Shown one piece after another: positions 1-9,640 of a DNA stretch of 64,000 nucleotides. A program made the translations under genes and the position numbers. A model generated the notes under the pieces. The model searched no databases and had not been told where the DNA came from. It saw nothing but the letters and a program-made list of their open reading frames with translations. Within the stretch, counting starts at the first letter, position 1, and each line of letters begins with the position of its first letter. This DNA comes from Diplonema papillatum (Eukaryota; Euglenozoa; Diplonemea; Diplonemida; Diplonemidae), in assembly GCA_030068145.1 (NCBI GenBank), contig JAPJBO010000081.1, positions 186,001-250,000 of the forward strand, written 5' to 3'.

Positions 1-50
1 GAACTTGCGAGACAGCGTCCAGTGATTCGCCATTTTCGGCCTGATCTGAA

Positions 51-246
51 GCTTTGTTGGAAATACTCAAAACCTCAAACGCAGGAAAATCCCCAGGAAG
101 TGTGCCGTAGCCCACACGCAACTCAGGTGAATCTCCGGTTGGTGCCGGGCGTAAGCGTTTAACAAAAACAGCCCATTTGTCGTTGTATTGTTTCTCCCCA
201 TCTAGCCTCCGTCGAAATAAGCACCGGGCGGCCTCCAAGTATTTCT
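51..246 (+). repeat. MITE family A, copy 1
   Basis: A diverged member of the commonest short element here. It runs from GCTTTGTTGGAAATACTC to CCTCCAAGTATTTC and has the internal landmarks GTGCCGTAGCCCACACG, GGGCGTAAGCG and TTGTATTGTTTCTCCCC in family order. The ends of better copies form inverted repeats (GGAAATACTCGAGG and its complement). No coding capacity. Confidence 0.7.
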
Positions 247-285
247 TGCTGACACCAGTAACTTGGAGTGTTGGGAGAAAATGTG

Positions 286-440
286 AAGCTCGTCATCGCA
301 AACCGTGGCGTTTTCACTTGCGTCCCGCATCTAGCTGCACGAAAGAATCAGGCACTGCGTTCAACGCAATCAATTCTTCCCATCAGTTGGGTTTGTATCA
401 ACTGCGGTTGCGCGAGCGACGAGCTCTAATTTTGGAGTAA
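286..440 (+). repeat. dispersed repeat G2 (pair of 58876-59010)
   Basis: The stretch beginning AGCTCGTCATCGCAAACCG and ending near CGACGAGCTCTAAT is closely matched at 58876-59010, including the landmark GTGGCGTTTTCACTTGCGTCC. Function unknown; it is a two-copy dispersed repeat in this window. Confidence 0.65.
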
Positions 441-3400
441 GCACCGCAGCTTACTCTAAGTATGCTAGGAAATCCCCGGACAGCGACAGACGGTGTCGGT
501 TCTCTGCTTCTTCTTCACCACTGATGATGCGGGACAGACTGCAACCCGCCTGCCTTTTGTCGTTGCCCGTTTGGTTGGTTTCTGGTCGACTGTGAGAGTG
601 TTGCGGAGCCACAGTAAGCAATACCGTTAGACGCACCAAAGGACACAGCAGACGAGACACCGGCGCTTGCGTGATGTGCTAAATGCACAGCCGGCTTTTC
701 CGAGCAGCTCGTTTTTACTTGCATCGAGAACCTATCTCGCCAGAAGCTCACCGTATTCCTTTTCGTACTCTTATTTTCTTGCTCACCATCTTTCCATTTG
801 GGGGAGTTTTGATTCGCCAGTTTGAGGAGCATATCGGAGTAAGACCTCCATTCGGCACCAAGAATCCGGCTGGCTGAGAGAGGTCGCATACGAGAATACT
901 TGGGAAAGTTAACAGTAACCGTCCTTCGTCTGTATAACTCACCCAATCCGCGAAACATCGCTCTGGCAGCGGCTGGACCTCAGGGTACGATTATGGCTCT
1001 GCGATGCACACAATCCCCGAAAGTCTGCGCGAACGCATTTGCGCCGCACTCGCGCCTGAAGCTCATGTTTTTCCTTCTTTCAAAACAAAACCACGCATTA
1101 AATGATATCTTTACTTGTTTGTTGTCGACGACAAACAAGTACACGAATAAATCAAAACCAAATTTACGCATTTCTTTTTTTGATCATCAATTTTGGCATC
1201 AAACAGATGTTCATCTTGCAAGGGGTGAAGACACGTCAGCAAGAAGAACCAATGTTTGCTGCAGTGAATAGAGTGTGTCAGAAAGCTCATTCCACGTGCG
1301 CATCGGGCTCACTTGAGTTTTGATCCTTCCCCGAGCCGTTCTCTACTCCGGAAACCCTCCTTTTTTATGGGTCACTCTTTCGCAAGATTTGCGGTAAAAG
1401 TTGACCTCCCGTGGTGGGAGCCCCACGCGCCCTGTGGTCCATCTTTTTCGTGTAAGCACCTGCGCAATAGGAAATACCCGTTTTTCGTAATACCGGTAAC
1501 AATTAATTGTAAACACGAAAGAGAACGCTGGCAGCGTGTTTGGGAGAAGATTAGCCTACCGATCATATTCACTCACTATCACTCGCTAACAGGCTAATCC
1601 TCCCCCGGCACGTACAAACAAACATCGCGCCTATTATTTTTCACATTTCTTTTCCTCCTCCTCGTAGCCTTCGACGCTCACATTACGTAGCAGAGCCGCC
1701 CACCCGAGGTGGCTCTTGCTCGCCCGTGCAAAAGCGTTTGGACCTTTCCTTCCCTCTTTTCCTTTTTCTTCCACCATCCCCGCGCTCAAATACGGCTGTA
1801 GGTCCCAGCTGTTACGAGTTACAAGCAGCCGCCTGGCAAACCTGACTCACCCCGCTGTTCTATCTGCAGACACTCAGGTCCCGCGCTGGTGATGTGTTCG
1901 TGGCTGCTACTGCCGTTTTTTAAAACCGAAGATTCAACAAGAATGATGAAAGCGATGGCATCAAAGAAATGCTCGCAACCAGGACAGCGCGGGGAGTTTG
2001 AAAGCGAAGCAGTTTTTCTTCCGAAACCGCCAAGGTTGTGTCGCATCCTCATTCTCCACCTTTCGTGCACTTCTTGATTTTCTATCGAAAGAGCAGCTGT
2101 TGGGAAGAAGCGTCTCGCATGAGCGGCAGCTACGGGAGCGAGTTGAAATTGGGGTGACATCGTTTCCCCGGAGAGATTGTCCCCGCACACTACGTCGTCT
2201 CTCTCTCTCGTATGTCTGCAGGGCCCAACTCGGTCCGGGTGCTGGTGGCCTCCAAGTCATCGTGCAGCCGAGGGGGACGTTGTTGTCCAGCAGAAGCACC
2301 TATGCAAGAAACAGCGGCGACTCAACCGTTCTTTCTTTTTCCTTTGTCACCCACCCCTTATCCCCTTACCCCGTTTCCCTTCAACTGGCTCCTGTTTCTT
2401 TCCGACCGCCTACTCCCCTTCATTTCTCAGCACTACCTATGAGGCAAGTTTGGGAAGCTTTGCTCGCGCCTTTCCGTCGTTCCCTTTGTACCTGTGAGCG
2501 CACGGCGATCGGCACAGTTTGAACTTGATAAGCAGCAACAATAGGCTGCACAAGCCGCTACAGACTACCTCTTTGCACACGTCGTGTCATGCTTTCGTTG
2601 CTTGTTGCCCCGGCGGTCGGCATAGTGTGACGCCTGCTGTCGAGCATTCGGCGGGAACGAGCTACGACCATCAACCGTTTCTGCAATCTGGTGCACTGGT
2701 GCTGAAAGAGTGGTTCGAGCAGAACATGCTCGTGTGGGGGGCCCAACACGAAGTTCATAGCGAATCTTTTCTTGGTGTCGGTCGCATTAGTCACGAACTT
2801 GGCTAGCCATAGTTGAAGTGGTGTGCAAATATGTCTTCCCTTTCACGCACAATGGTCAACCGGAGACTCTAAATCACACCGAACCTTTAAACCACAATAA
2901 ACGGTAGAACGTGAAGGAGCTGGTGACGTGCAACAGCCTGCCATTGCGCAGCTTCAGCTTTGGCATGCCTTTTTGCATGTATCCTCGTGGTATGGCCAAG
3001 CGTTGATCCCTGAAACCGACACCCGGACCCCAGACTGACGACTCTCTTCACAAACGTATCCCGCCCCACCAACACAGTTGCACGAACGCATAGAAACACT
3101 GCCGCTTACACCCTGCCGGTCGGGCAAACAAAGCAATTCAGCACAATTCAATTTCGGGAAGAGATCACCGGCAAGAGAAGCGGACACACACATACATACA
3201 CACAAATACACACTGCTGCACTTACCCAACCCGTGAAAGCAATCAAATACTCGTGGAAGTGACCAACCGACAGGTATTGCAGTAGAGCCAACGGTACGAA
3301 TCAGCGCAGTTTGATAGCTGCCCACCTCCAAAGCCAGCTGCTTGGAGGACTCCAAGCGGCAGAATACAGCTGCTTGCGTGTCTAGGAGCTAAAACGGGGC

Positions 3401-3509
3401 GCGCAGCCCAAGGAGTCGGAGGAGTGGTCGATCATCCGGAACACTTGACCAGTTGCGTTGCCCAAAGGATCTAAGGGCAGGAGTCTGCCTATAGAGTTCG
3501 GGGAAAGCG
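441..3509. other. intergenic DNA with two dispersed repeats
   Basis: No ORF here has recognisable domains or convincing coding character. Positions about 1495-1655 match 26685-26825 (landmarks AGAGAACGC, GCTGGCAGCGTGT, AACATCGCGCCTATT). Positions about 1805-1905 match 23475-23565 (landmarks CAGCCGCCTG and GCAGACACTCAGGT). Around 1118-1175 there is a TTGTCGAC-containing block also seen twice at 40797-40900. Confidence 0.6.
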
Positions 3510-3625
3510 AGAGGCAGCGAGGGATCAGCAAATTCGTAAACGAAGTGACAGAAGCTCTGGACGAACTTACACCGAAGGGCGGACTTGGGTGTCACACCTG
3601 TTGGTCAAGTGCGAAGCCCACGAAG
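3510..3625 (+). repeat. copy of the tyrosine-recombinase element leader
   Basis: The sequence from GAGGGATCAGCAAATTCG through CTGGACGAACTTACACCGAA and GGGCGGACTTGGG to CCTGTTGGTCAAGTGCGAA matches the minus strand just upstream of the Gag-like ORF at 44030-44160. It is therefore probably a solo leader or terminal fragment of that retroelement. It ends about 140 bases before the phosphoribosyltransferase fusion gene, so it could contribute to that gene's 5' region; that role is only inferred. Confidence 0.6.
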
Positions 3626-3765
3626 GCCGCTCCGCGGCAAGCACGCCTGCCAACGAAGTCCGAGTTGTCGCCATCCATTTACCAACCCTGCGGCAATCCT
3701 CACCGTTTCCGCCGAACGCGATCGTGTGCGAGAGGGAGAGAGAGGGTGGGGAGGGGTGAGAAGGC

Positions 3766-5052
3766 ATGCTGACGCGGGGATCGTTCCGCACGCATTTCGC
3801 AACCAGCTCGAGCGATTGCGTCGTGCTGTACGTGGTGCACTGCAGGGATGCGCGCCAGGCGGTCGAGGACTCGAGGAAGGCCGTCGGCTGCGGGATCCAC
3901 GGGCTGCTGCTGATCAACCAGGTTGACGGCGGCCTCACTCTGCCCCTCTCCGCCTTCCTCGCCGTCATCCAAGAGGTCCGAGCGGCCCTCGGAGACGGCG
4001 TGCACATAGGTGCGAACGTGCTCGGGGTCACCCTGCGGGAGGCGACCCCTCTGCTGTCGGGAGTCGCGCGGCTGCTGAACAGCTACTGGGCGGACGACGC
4101 GGGTGTCGACGAGACCGGCGAGGTTCCGGCGCCGGCGCGGCCGGAGGGGTGGCCTCCCCTGTATTTCGGGGGCGTCGCGTTCAAAAAGCAGCGACCGGTC
4201 CCCCAGGAGATGCTGCCGGCCGCCACGCGGCTAGCGCGCCGAAGCGTCGACGTGATCACTACCTCCGGCCCCGGCACCGGAGTGCCCGCGGAGCTCTCGA
4301 AGGTGGCCCGCATGCGGCGGGCGGCGCCCGGCGTGCCGCTCGCGGTGGCGTCGGGCGTGACGGCCGACAACGTCGCGGGGTTCCTGCCGTTCGTGGACTG
4401 CGTCATCGTCGCGACCGGGGTCTCGGAGAGCTTCCACGAAGTGTCCGTTTCGAGGCTGTCGGAGCTGTGTTCAGTTTGCCGCGGGGCCCCGTGGTACCTG
4501 AGCATCATGCCGCCGCGGACCCGGCAGCCGGCGGCGAAGTTTGCGTGGCTCGATCCGACTGCTATTTACGGCGACGCCGACGCGTGGCGGGCCGTCATCA
4601 AAGACATGGCCGGGCAGCTGGTTGGCGAGGACCTGAACGCGGTGTGCGGGGTGGATGCGACCGGGTTCATCCTAGGTGCTGCGGTCGCCCACGAGCTCGG
4701 GCTGTCCTTCGTGCCGATCCGGAAGGCGGACAAGCTCTGCGTCGTGTGCGGCCAGCAGGCGTACGTCGACTACAGCAACTCGACGAAGCTCTTGGAGCTC
4801 GCGCGCCCGGTAGCTGGCCGGGTCGCCGTCATCGACCAGTGGATGGAGACCGGCGGCACCATGGACGCCGCGGTCACCCTCATGCGGCGCAGCGGCGCGG
4901 ACGTCGTCGCCGCCCTCGTCATCGTCGCCGAGAGCAAAGCGGAGCAGCGGCTCAACAAGTCGATCCGCGTGCTGACCGTCTGCAGGTCTTCGTGGCTGCA
5001 GAAGCAGTTCGACCGGCAGCACCTCGAGTGCTGGAATGGCTTGGAGTACTGA
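3766..5052 (+). CDS. BtpA-like TIM barrel fused to APRT-like phosphoribosyltransferase
   Basis: A 428-residue intronless gene. Residues about 20-235 look like a TIM barrel of the BtpA/SgcQ type: a first strand VLYVVHC, GIHGLLLIN, GVHIGANVLG, then YFGGVAFKKQ, DVITTSGPGTGVP, LAVASGVTADNV and CVIVATGV at successive strand ends. Residues about 245-428 form a phosphoribosyltransferase resembling adenine phosphoribosyltransferase: WLDPTAIYGDADAW, GVDATGFILGAAVAHELGL, PIRKADKL, a YVDYSNSTKLLEL flap, and a PRPP loop IDQWMETGGT near residue 356 followed by VAALVIV. Such enzymes join a base to PRPP in salvage, in the cytosol. The substrate is not predictable because the usual loop Asp-Asp pair is Asp-Gln here. 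The ATG at 3766 precedes the first strand, and both domains have near-normal length. A retroelement leader copy lies upstream. The TIM-barrel assignment is from motif memory and is less certain than the PRTase. Confidence 0.8.
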   Translation: MLTRGSFRTHFATSSSDCVVLYVVHCRDARQAVEDSRKAVGCGIHGLLLINQVDGGLTLPLSAFLAVIQEVRAALGDGVHIGANVLGVTLREATPLLSGVARLLNSYWADDAGVDETGEVPAPARPEGWPPLYFGGVAFKKQRPVPQEMLPAATRLARRSVDVITTSGPGTGVPAELSKVARMRRAAPGVPLAVASGVTADNVAGFLPFVDCVIVATGVSESFHEVSVSRLSELCSVCRGAPWYLSIMPPRTRQPAAKFAWLDPTAIYGDADAWRAVIKDMAGQLVGEDLNAVCGVDATGFILGAAVAHELGLSFVPIRKADKLCVVCGQQAYVDYSNSTKLLELARPVAGRVAVIDQWMETGGTMDAAVTLMRRSGADVVAALVIVAESKAEQRLNKSIRVLTVCRSSWLQKQFDRQHLECWNGLEY

Positions 5053-5280
5053 GGGGTCTCGAAAGGATGTTGGGCCGCCGACACAATGAAACCACAACCA
5101 GCACCCACGCCCACTTCCGGTCATGGATGTTCGAACCGCAGTACGTGTTGCGACTAGACGGCATCTTCTTTCTTCGTAGCGTCCGTCCGCATCTGTTAAA
5201 AAGCAATCCCGTGCTTATGTAAGTATCATCATGCTTATGTATGTATCATCATGGCCGCCGGTGTCTTGTCCAGCTTTCCT

Positions 5281-5402
5281 TCCGTGTCTGTCTCGAAGCC
5301 TTTCGAAGCTGTGCCGGCGGGGGCTCCGTGGTACCTGAGCATCATGCCGCCGCGGGCCCGGCAGCCGGCGGCGAAGTTCGCGTGGCTCGATCCGACTGCT
5401 AT
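5281..5402 (+). pseudogene. partial duplicate of the TIM-barrel/PRTase linker segment
   Basis: About 122 bases are nearly identical to 4444-4566 of the upstream gene, encoding the stretch from SVS through GAPWYLSIMPPR to AWLDPTAI in the same frame. Similarity stops abruptly on both sides. An ATG at 5251 opens a 68-codon frame through it, but nothing beyond the shared piece resembles the gene. It is a gene fragment, from a local duplication or from a lost paralogue. Confidence 0.75.
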
Positions 5403-5556
5403 AAACGCCTGCGACGCAAGGAGAGCGCGAAGTGGCACCGACCACAGCCCACCTTGAACGAGTGAACGGGTTGGCTCTTCGCGACTCTGGAACTGATGCC
5501 CAGTCTAAGACCACTTTTGAGTTTGTCACTTTCAAGAACTGGTGTGATCCTAACTG

Positions 5557-5734
5557 TGAGCCGGTCCATCCCTTCTTGATAGACCGTGATAGACCGAAGA
5601 AAACAGCACCGGGCAGTTCGATGCAGCTCTAGGGACTAGGGATGGACCTGATAGACCATGGTGGACCGTGATTCACTGTGATAAACGGCAGGCACTTCGA
5701 TGCAGTTTCAAGAGATAGATGACGGACCGGCTCA
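5557..5734 (+). mobile_element. MITE family B, complete copy (178 bp)
   Basis: Perfect 11-base terminal inverted repeats, TGAGCCGGTCC and GGACCGGCTCA, with the pentanucleotide AACTG directly flanking both ends as a candidate target-site duplication. The interior carries several GATAGACCGTG-type palindromic words. Other copies are at 62621-62804 and, truncated and reversed, 27787-27916. No ORF; presumably moved by a transposase encoded elsewhere. Confidence 0.8.
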
Positions 5735-6003
5735 AACTGGGTCACTTCCCCCCAACGACTTGCGGTTTTCTACGCGGCTCTCCAGCCGGTGTCCATGTTG
5801 TGTCACGTGATATCCAGCGTCCACATGTGAAGCCACTTGTTGTTTCCACAACAAGTGAGCCGCAGCCTCCGTCGAAAACAGCACGCCTCCGAGGAGTCCC
5901 AGCTCTGCACTGTCCGACGAGAACTGACCCGAGAACGAAGTAAGAGCACCTTTTGCAGAGTGCAAGGGAATTGGTCCTGCTTCCTTTTTTTTCGTCGGGG
6001 AAA

Positions 6004-7857
6004 TGAGCCAATTCACCTACCCCCCCTGAAAGCGACTTGAGCTCGATTACACTCGATTACGCGTCGATTACACTGTGCGCTGTGCAGACGCTGTGACGAG
6101 GCGACGGAAGAAACTCTGGGCCACATTTGGTGGCAGTGCCGGGCGTATGAACGAATCCGAATGCAACAGCAGTATGCCGAAATTGTTGACGCAGATCGCT
6201 CGACTTGGCCTCCGTGCCTGCAAGAACACGGGATTCTGCCGAAGGGAAGTCGGATCAACATCGAAGTGCTGCACACATTCATGGCGGAAGTCATGCAAGA
6301 GAGACGACGGCTGGAGAGAGAAGGAAGAGACCGGGCAGTCGGCCACCCCTGGAGACAACTGCACCCTGACGACTGCCCCCCGCGCCGGCTGAATTTCGAA
6401 GCGATCGCTGGACCGGGGACCTTCACGGCGGTAGCAGGAGAGAGGTGGTTCCGGGCGCTGCAGTATTGGCTGGATGGGATGTGCTGGTCGGTAGCGGGTG
6501 ACGTCTCGACGGCAGAGCTCGCAGTAGACTTCGAAGTGTACACCGGGCTCGATCTACCGGGCAGTTTAGTGGCGACGACAGGTGGGACGCCGCTGTGTAT
6601 CCGTGCGAGAATGTTGGCGCGGATGCTGAAAACGATCGGGGAAGCGCTTGAGCGGAAAGGGGTGGGGCCGCTTCTGCCGGGTAGAAAGCTGGAGAAGATA
6701 GGTTCATTGAGAACGGTAGGGGCCCCCCCATGCCTCACGGGCTACGAGATGAGGCCAATTTTCCGCGGCGGCGAGGAGACGATGGGAATCTTGGAGACGC
6801 AGCTGAAGGCGAGCCGGCATGCGTTCACCGGCGAGGCGTGGGGGATGGACCTTTTCCCGACGTACGGAAGAGAAAGGGCGGAGCGTGCGGCGAGATGGGC
6901 GGCCTTCGATGACACTACGGAGAAGAGGAAAGGGAAGAAGTCGGCTGTCGTCGGAGGGGATCCGTGGCTCGTGCCGGAAGGGATTCCCCGACACGAGAAG
7001 TGGGGTGAGCGGGTGTGCCCCGGGCACCAAAAGGTGAAGTGCGACGTGTGTAAGCGCCGGGGCAAGTCGGTGGCGTGGTGCTGCCAGGCCCATCACAGGG
7101 AGGGTGATGGCCTAGCCGTAAAAATGTGTGCCGAGCACCGGATGACGCAGTGCGCCACGTGTAAGACGACAGCGGAGTGCTGTCGCAACCATCACCACCG
7201 ATGCCTCGATCATGGCATGCCGACGTGCGACGGCTGTAAGAAACACGCCGACCTGAGGAGTAGGAGACCCGGGCACTGCTGCAGGAAAGGGCACCACCGG
7301 GCGGCCGTGGCGAGAGGTGAAGAAACAACAACGAAGAAGAGGAAGGCGGAGCCGGAGGGTCCCGCGCCAGCGCCGAGACAGGCGAAACGTGAGAACGTGG
7401 TGCTCGTTCTGCCGGAAGCAGAGGAAGACGAGCGAGAACCCGCAACATCAACGCCGACATCAGCAGCGAAGGTCGGGAAGACGGCGCCAACGCCAGCGAA
7501 GAAGCGGCAATCAGACTCCGCGGCGGAGCCGGTACCGAAAAGACGCAAAGGACGCGTCGATGCGCCACGACCATCGCCCAGGCGCCGAGAAAAAGCAGAA
7601 ATCGACGCGCAACCGATGAACCTCGACGAGCAATCGAAGAAGAAGCGAAGCACCAAACGCGCGCCTGAGCGCGACGATCAAGACGAGCTAAAGAGGCGAA
7701 AGCATGACACATCACGTGCGAAGAGATAACCGCGCCGTCGGCGATGCAGATTATCGCCACAGATTCTTTGCATTCTAATCCAAACGATTACACTCGATTA
7801 CACTCGATTACGATCGATTACAATCGATCAGCTTTTGGTGAATTGGGGGGGTACTGT
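6004..7857 (+). mobile_element. inverted-repeat element E enclosing a LINE fragment
   Basis: The left end reads TGAGCCAATTCACCTACCCC and then CTGAAAGCGACTTGAGCTCGATTACACTCG. The right end is the inverse: repeated CGATTAC words, CGATCAG and GGTGAATTGGGGGG. The same ends recur at 9440-9558, 23848-23885, 24066-24120 and 55948-56020. Between the ends lies a single long ORF that reads as the C-terminus of a LINE polyprotein. Whether the element captured the LINE or the LINE inserted into it cannot be settled here. Confidence 0.6.
6071..7729 (+). CDS. LINE polyprotein C-terminal fragment with Cys/His repeats
   Basis: The frame opens in the flanking repeat and has an ATG at 6161 (522 residues from there). 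Just before that ATG it encodes HCALCRRCDEATEETLGH followed by IWWQC, the CxxC...H...C pattern of the zinc domain that follows reverse transcriptases in non-LTR retrotransposons. WPPCLQEHGILP and an alpha-helical region with WFRALQYWLDGM and VDFEVYTGLDLPG resemble the downstream domain of algal and protist LINEs. Residues about 285-382 (numbered from the ATG) contain three tandem Cys/His modules of roughly 30 residues (C..H, CxxC, CC, HH). The last 130 residues are Lys/Arg-rich with several KKRK-type signals. No reverse transcriptase or endonuclease is present upstream, so this is a 5'-truncated relic, although the remaining frame is intact for more than 500 codons. Confidence 0.65.
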   Translation, partial: HCALCRRCDEATEETLGHIWWQCRAYERIRMQQQYAEIVDADRSTWPPCLQEHGILPKGSRINIEVLHTFMAEVMQERRRLEREGRDRAVGHPWRQLHPDDCPPRRLNFEAIAGPGTFTAVAGERWFRALQYWLDGMCWSVAGDVSTAELAVDFEVYTGLDLPGSLVATTGGTPLCIRARMLARMLKTIGEALERKGVGPLLPGRKLEKIGSLRTVGAPPCLTGYEMRPIFRGGEETMGILETQLKASRHAFTGEAWGMDLFPTYGRERAERAARWAAFDDTTEKRKGKKSAVVGGDPWLVPEGIPRHEKWGERVCPGHQKVKCDVCKRRGKSVAWCCQAHHREGDGLAVKMCAEHRMTQCATCKTTAECCRNHHHRCLDHGMPTCDGCKKHADLRSRRPGHCCRKGHHRAAVARGEETTTKKRKAEPEGPAPAPRQAKRENVVLVLPEAEEDEREPATSTPTSAAKVGKTAPTPAKKRQSDSAAEPVPKRRKGRVDAPRPSPRRREKAEIDAQPMNLDEQSKKKRSTKRAPERDDQDELKRRKHDTSRAKR

Positions 7858-8104
7858 AACAATTGATTAAACACACAGCACTCAGCCAATCCTGATTAGC
7901 CGATGCAACGTGTCTATTATCGAGCCTTCTTCTGGGGCTAAAGATGCTGATAGCACGATCATCGAATATCGAACAAAAAGAAGCATATTCGTCTGAAAAA
8001 AGGATGTAGGAAGTTCGGACTGACTTGTGGAAGCAGGTTGTCGAGTGCATAGGGGCTCGGGTACCCGTTTTCCCGTATTAGCAACCTTTGCAATTTAGCG
8101 CAGC

Positions 8105-8530
8105 TAATACTCGAGCCTTTTGGCATTCCCTGCGGGGCAGTTCCAGGCGATAGGGCAAGCGCTTGGCAGACACCCTGTCCTCGAAGATGTCAAGTTTCTG
8201 TTTGTGGGTTCGATCTCCCTGGCGACAACAAGGCGGTTGAAAACGGAGGCTAATCTCACCTTTAGGCACTGCAATGTCACGCATGCCATTGTCAGACGCT
8301 ACCGTCTGGCATTGCGCAATTCGTGCCATAGTCGTTGGGGGTATTGACAAGGGGGTTCAGTGGACACTCATCTGTTGGCTCCTCGTTACTGCCCACGTAG
8401 GTTCCGGGAGGTCTGCTTGGCTGCACGCGGCTTGTGGTGTTGCTTCGTTCTTGAACTTTTTCTTCGGCTTCATGCGGTTCATCGTCCCGGCCTGCCCCTG
8501 GTACACGACTCGTCTCGTCTCCGTAGCTCG
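8105..8530 (-). repeat. dispersed repeat D, copy 1
   Basis: Read on the minus strand this region matches 11690-11900 on the plus strand: GCAGCCAAGCAGACCTCCC, ACCCCTTGTCAATACC, the palindromic GACGCTAGCGTCTG (GACGGTAGCGTCTG here) and AAAGGTGAGAT. A third partial copy is at 53007-53100. No ORF is shared between copies, so it is probably non-coding and mobile in origin. Confidence 0.65.
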
Positions 8531-9439
8531 TCTATCCTGCTTCACTTCGTGCTTCCATCGAGCCTACTTGCGCTGTCACATTCCGATGGGTAGTGCGTCT
8601 GCGGGAGGAACCTGCCGTTATTGTGGCTGACACACCCTGTCCCTGCGGCCTTCATCGCTGTCTGCTCTCGTGCGGCCACTGTGGGGCATGATTCCGCCTC
8701 GGATCCTCGGTTGTGCTCCTTAGCTGGATCGCTAGCTCGATAAGAAGAGCTGGTGTGTGGGCACAAGCGAATGTGGTTGCGGTTGCGGGCCGGCCGGCGT
8801 GACTGCGAGCAGACAGGCTGCATGCGCGTGGGCCCAATCGCGCCATTCACGCGGTACTCCAAAGGCCTAATCGGGCCGGGCCGGCACATACAGATTGCGA
8901 CCGGGGCCAGCGTCGCACCTCGGTCTCGTCCCTTACAGCCGGAGCACGTGGCTCTCCCCAAGCCTCTGGGAAGGTGGCGGAGCTGGGAAGACGCGAGAGA
9001 AAACCAAAGTAGCGGCGGCCGACCTCTGTCTGCAAGCACGTCTCTGGCAGGGCAGTCGGCACCAAACGGAGCACAGTACCTCTTCCAAAGCAGTCGGCTG
9101 AAGCGGAGCACAGTCAATGGGCATTCAGAGAGTGCAAAGCATGTCTCTTGTAGGGCAGTGGGCAGCGGGCTTTGAGGGAAAGGTCAGCGCGGTAGCGATG
9201 ACCAGGAGAACTCATACAGATGGGTGGGGAGAGGCCCTGGGACTAAGGCGTGACTACCCCCGTCCCTGTCCCTCCCAGGGCGCCACCCCGAATCTAGCCT
9301 GGCTCCACCACGGTGAAGGCCCACACCTGCGGTTTCCGTCCCTCGTATGCTTGTGCTTGGCACTTCTTGGGCCAGACAGTGGTCAACATGGTCGCTCATG
9401 GGCCAGCCAGGGGTCCACCAGTGGTCGAACCCAAAATAC
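8531..9439. other. intergenic DNA without recognised gene
   Basis: A plus-strand frame of 140 codons spans 8753-9175 but shows no domain, and similar frames occur on the opposite strand. Around 9030-9160 there is a short imperfect duplication (AAGCACGTCTCTGGCAGGGC and AAGCATGTCTCTTGTAGGGC). Positions 9195-9240 resemble 39085-39130 and 36640-36680 (GAGAAC then GTGGGGAGGCCCTGG words). Confidence 0.5.
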
Positions 9440-9558
9440 TAGTGTCAATTTCGATCACACTCTACAACGCTCGACTACACTCTACTACACTCTACTACAC
9501 TCGATTACACTATATTACACTCGATTACGCTCGATCAGGGGGTGGGTGAATTGGCTCA
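9440..9558 (+). repeat. right end of element E
   Basis: A run of CTACACTCTACTACACTCGATTAC-type words ends in GATCAGGGGGTGGGTGAATTGGCTCA, the right terminus of the E family. No matching left end is seen nearby, so this is a solo or truncated end. Confidence 0.6.
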
Positions 9559-9640
9559 GGAAACGATCTTGACCCACCATAGCGTATATCTCAACATACG
9601 ATTGTAGATCGGCTCGAAAGCAGCTCGAAACAGAAAAGAG

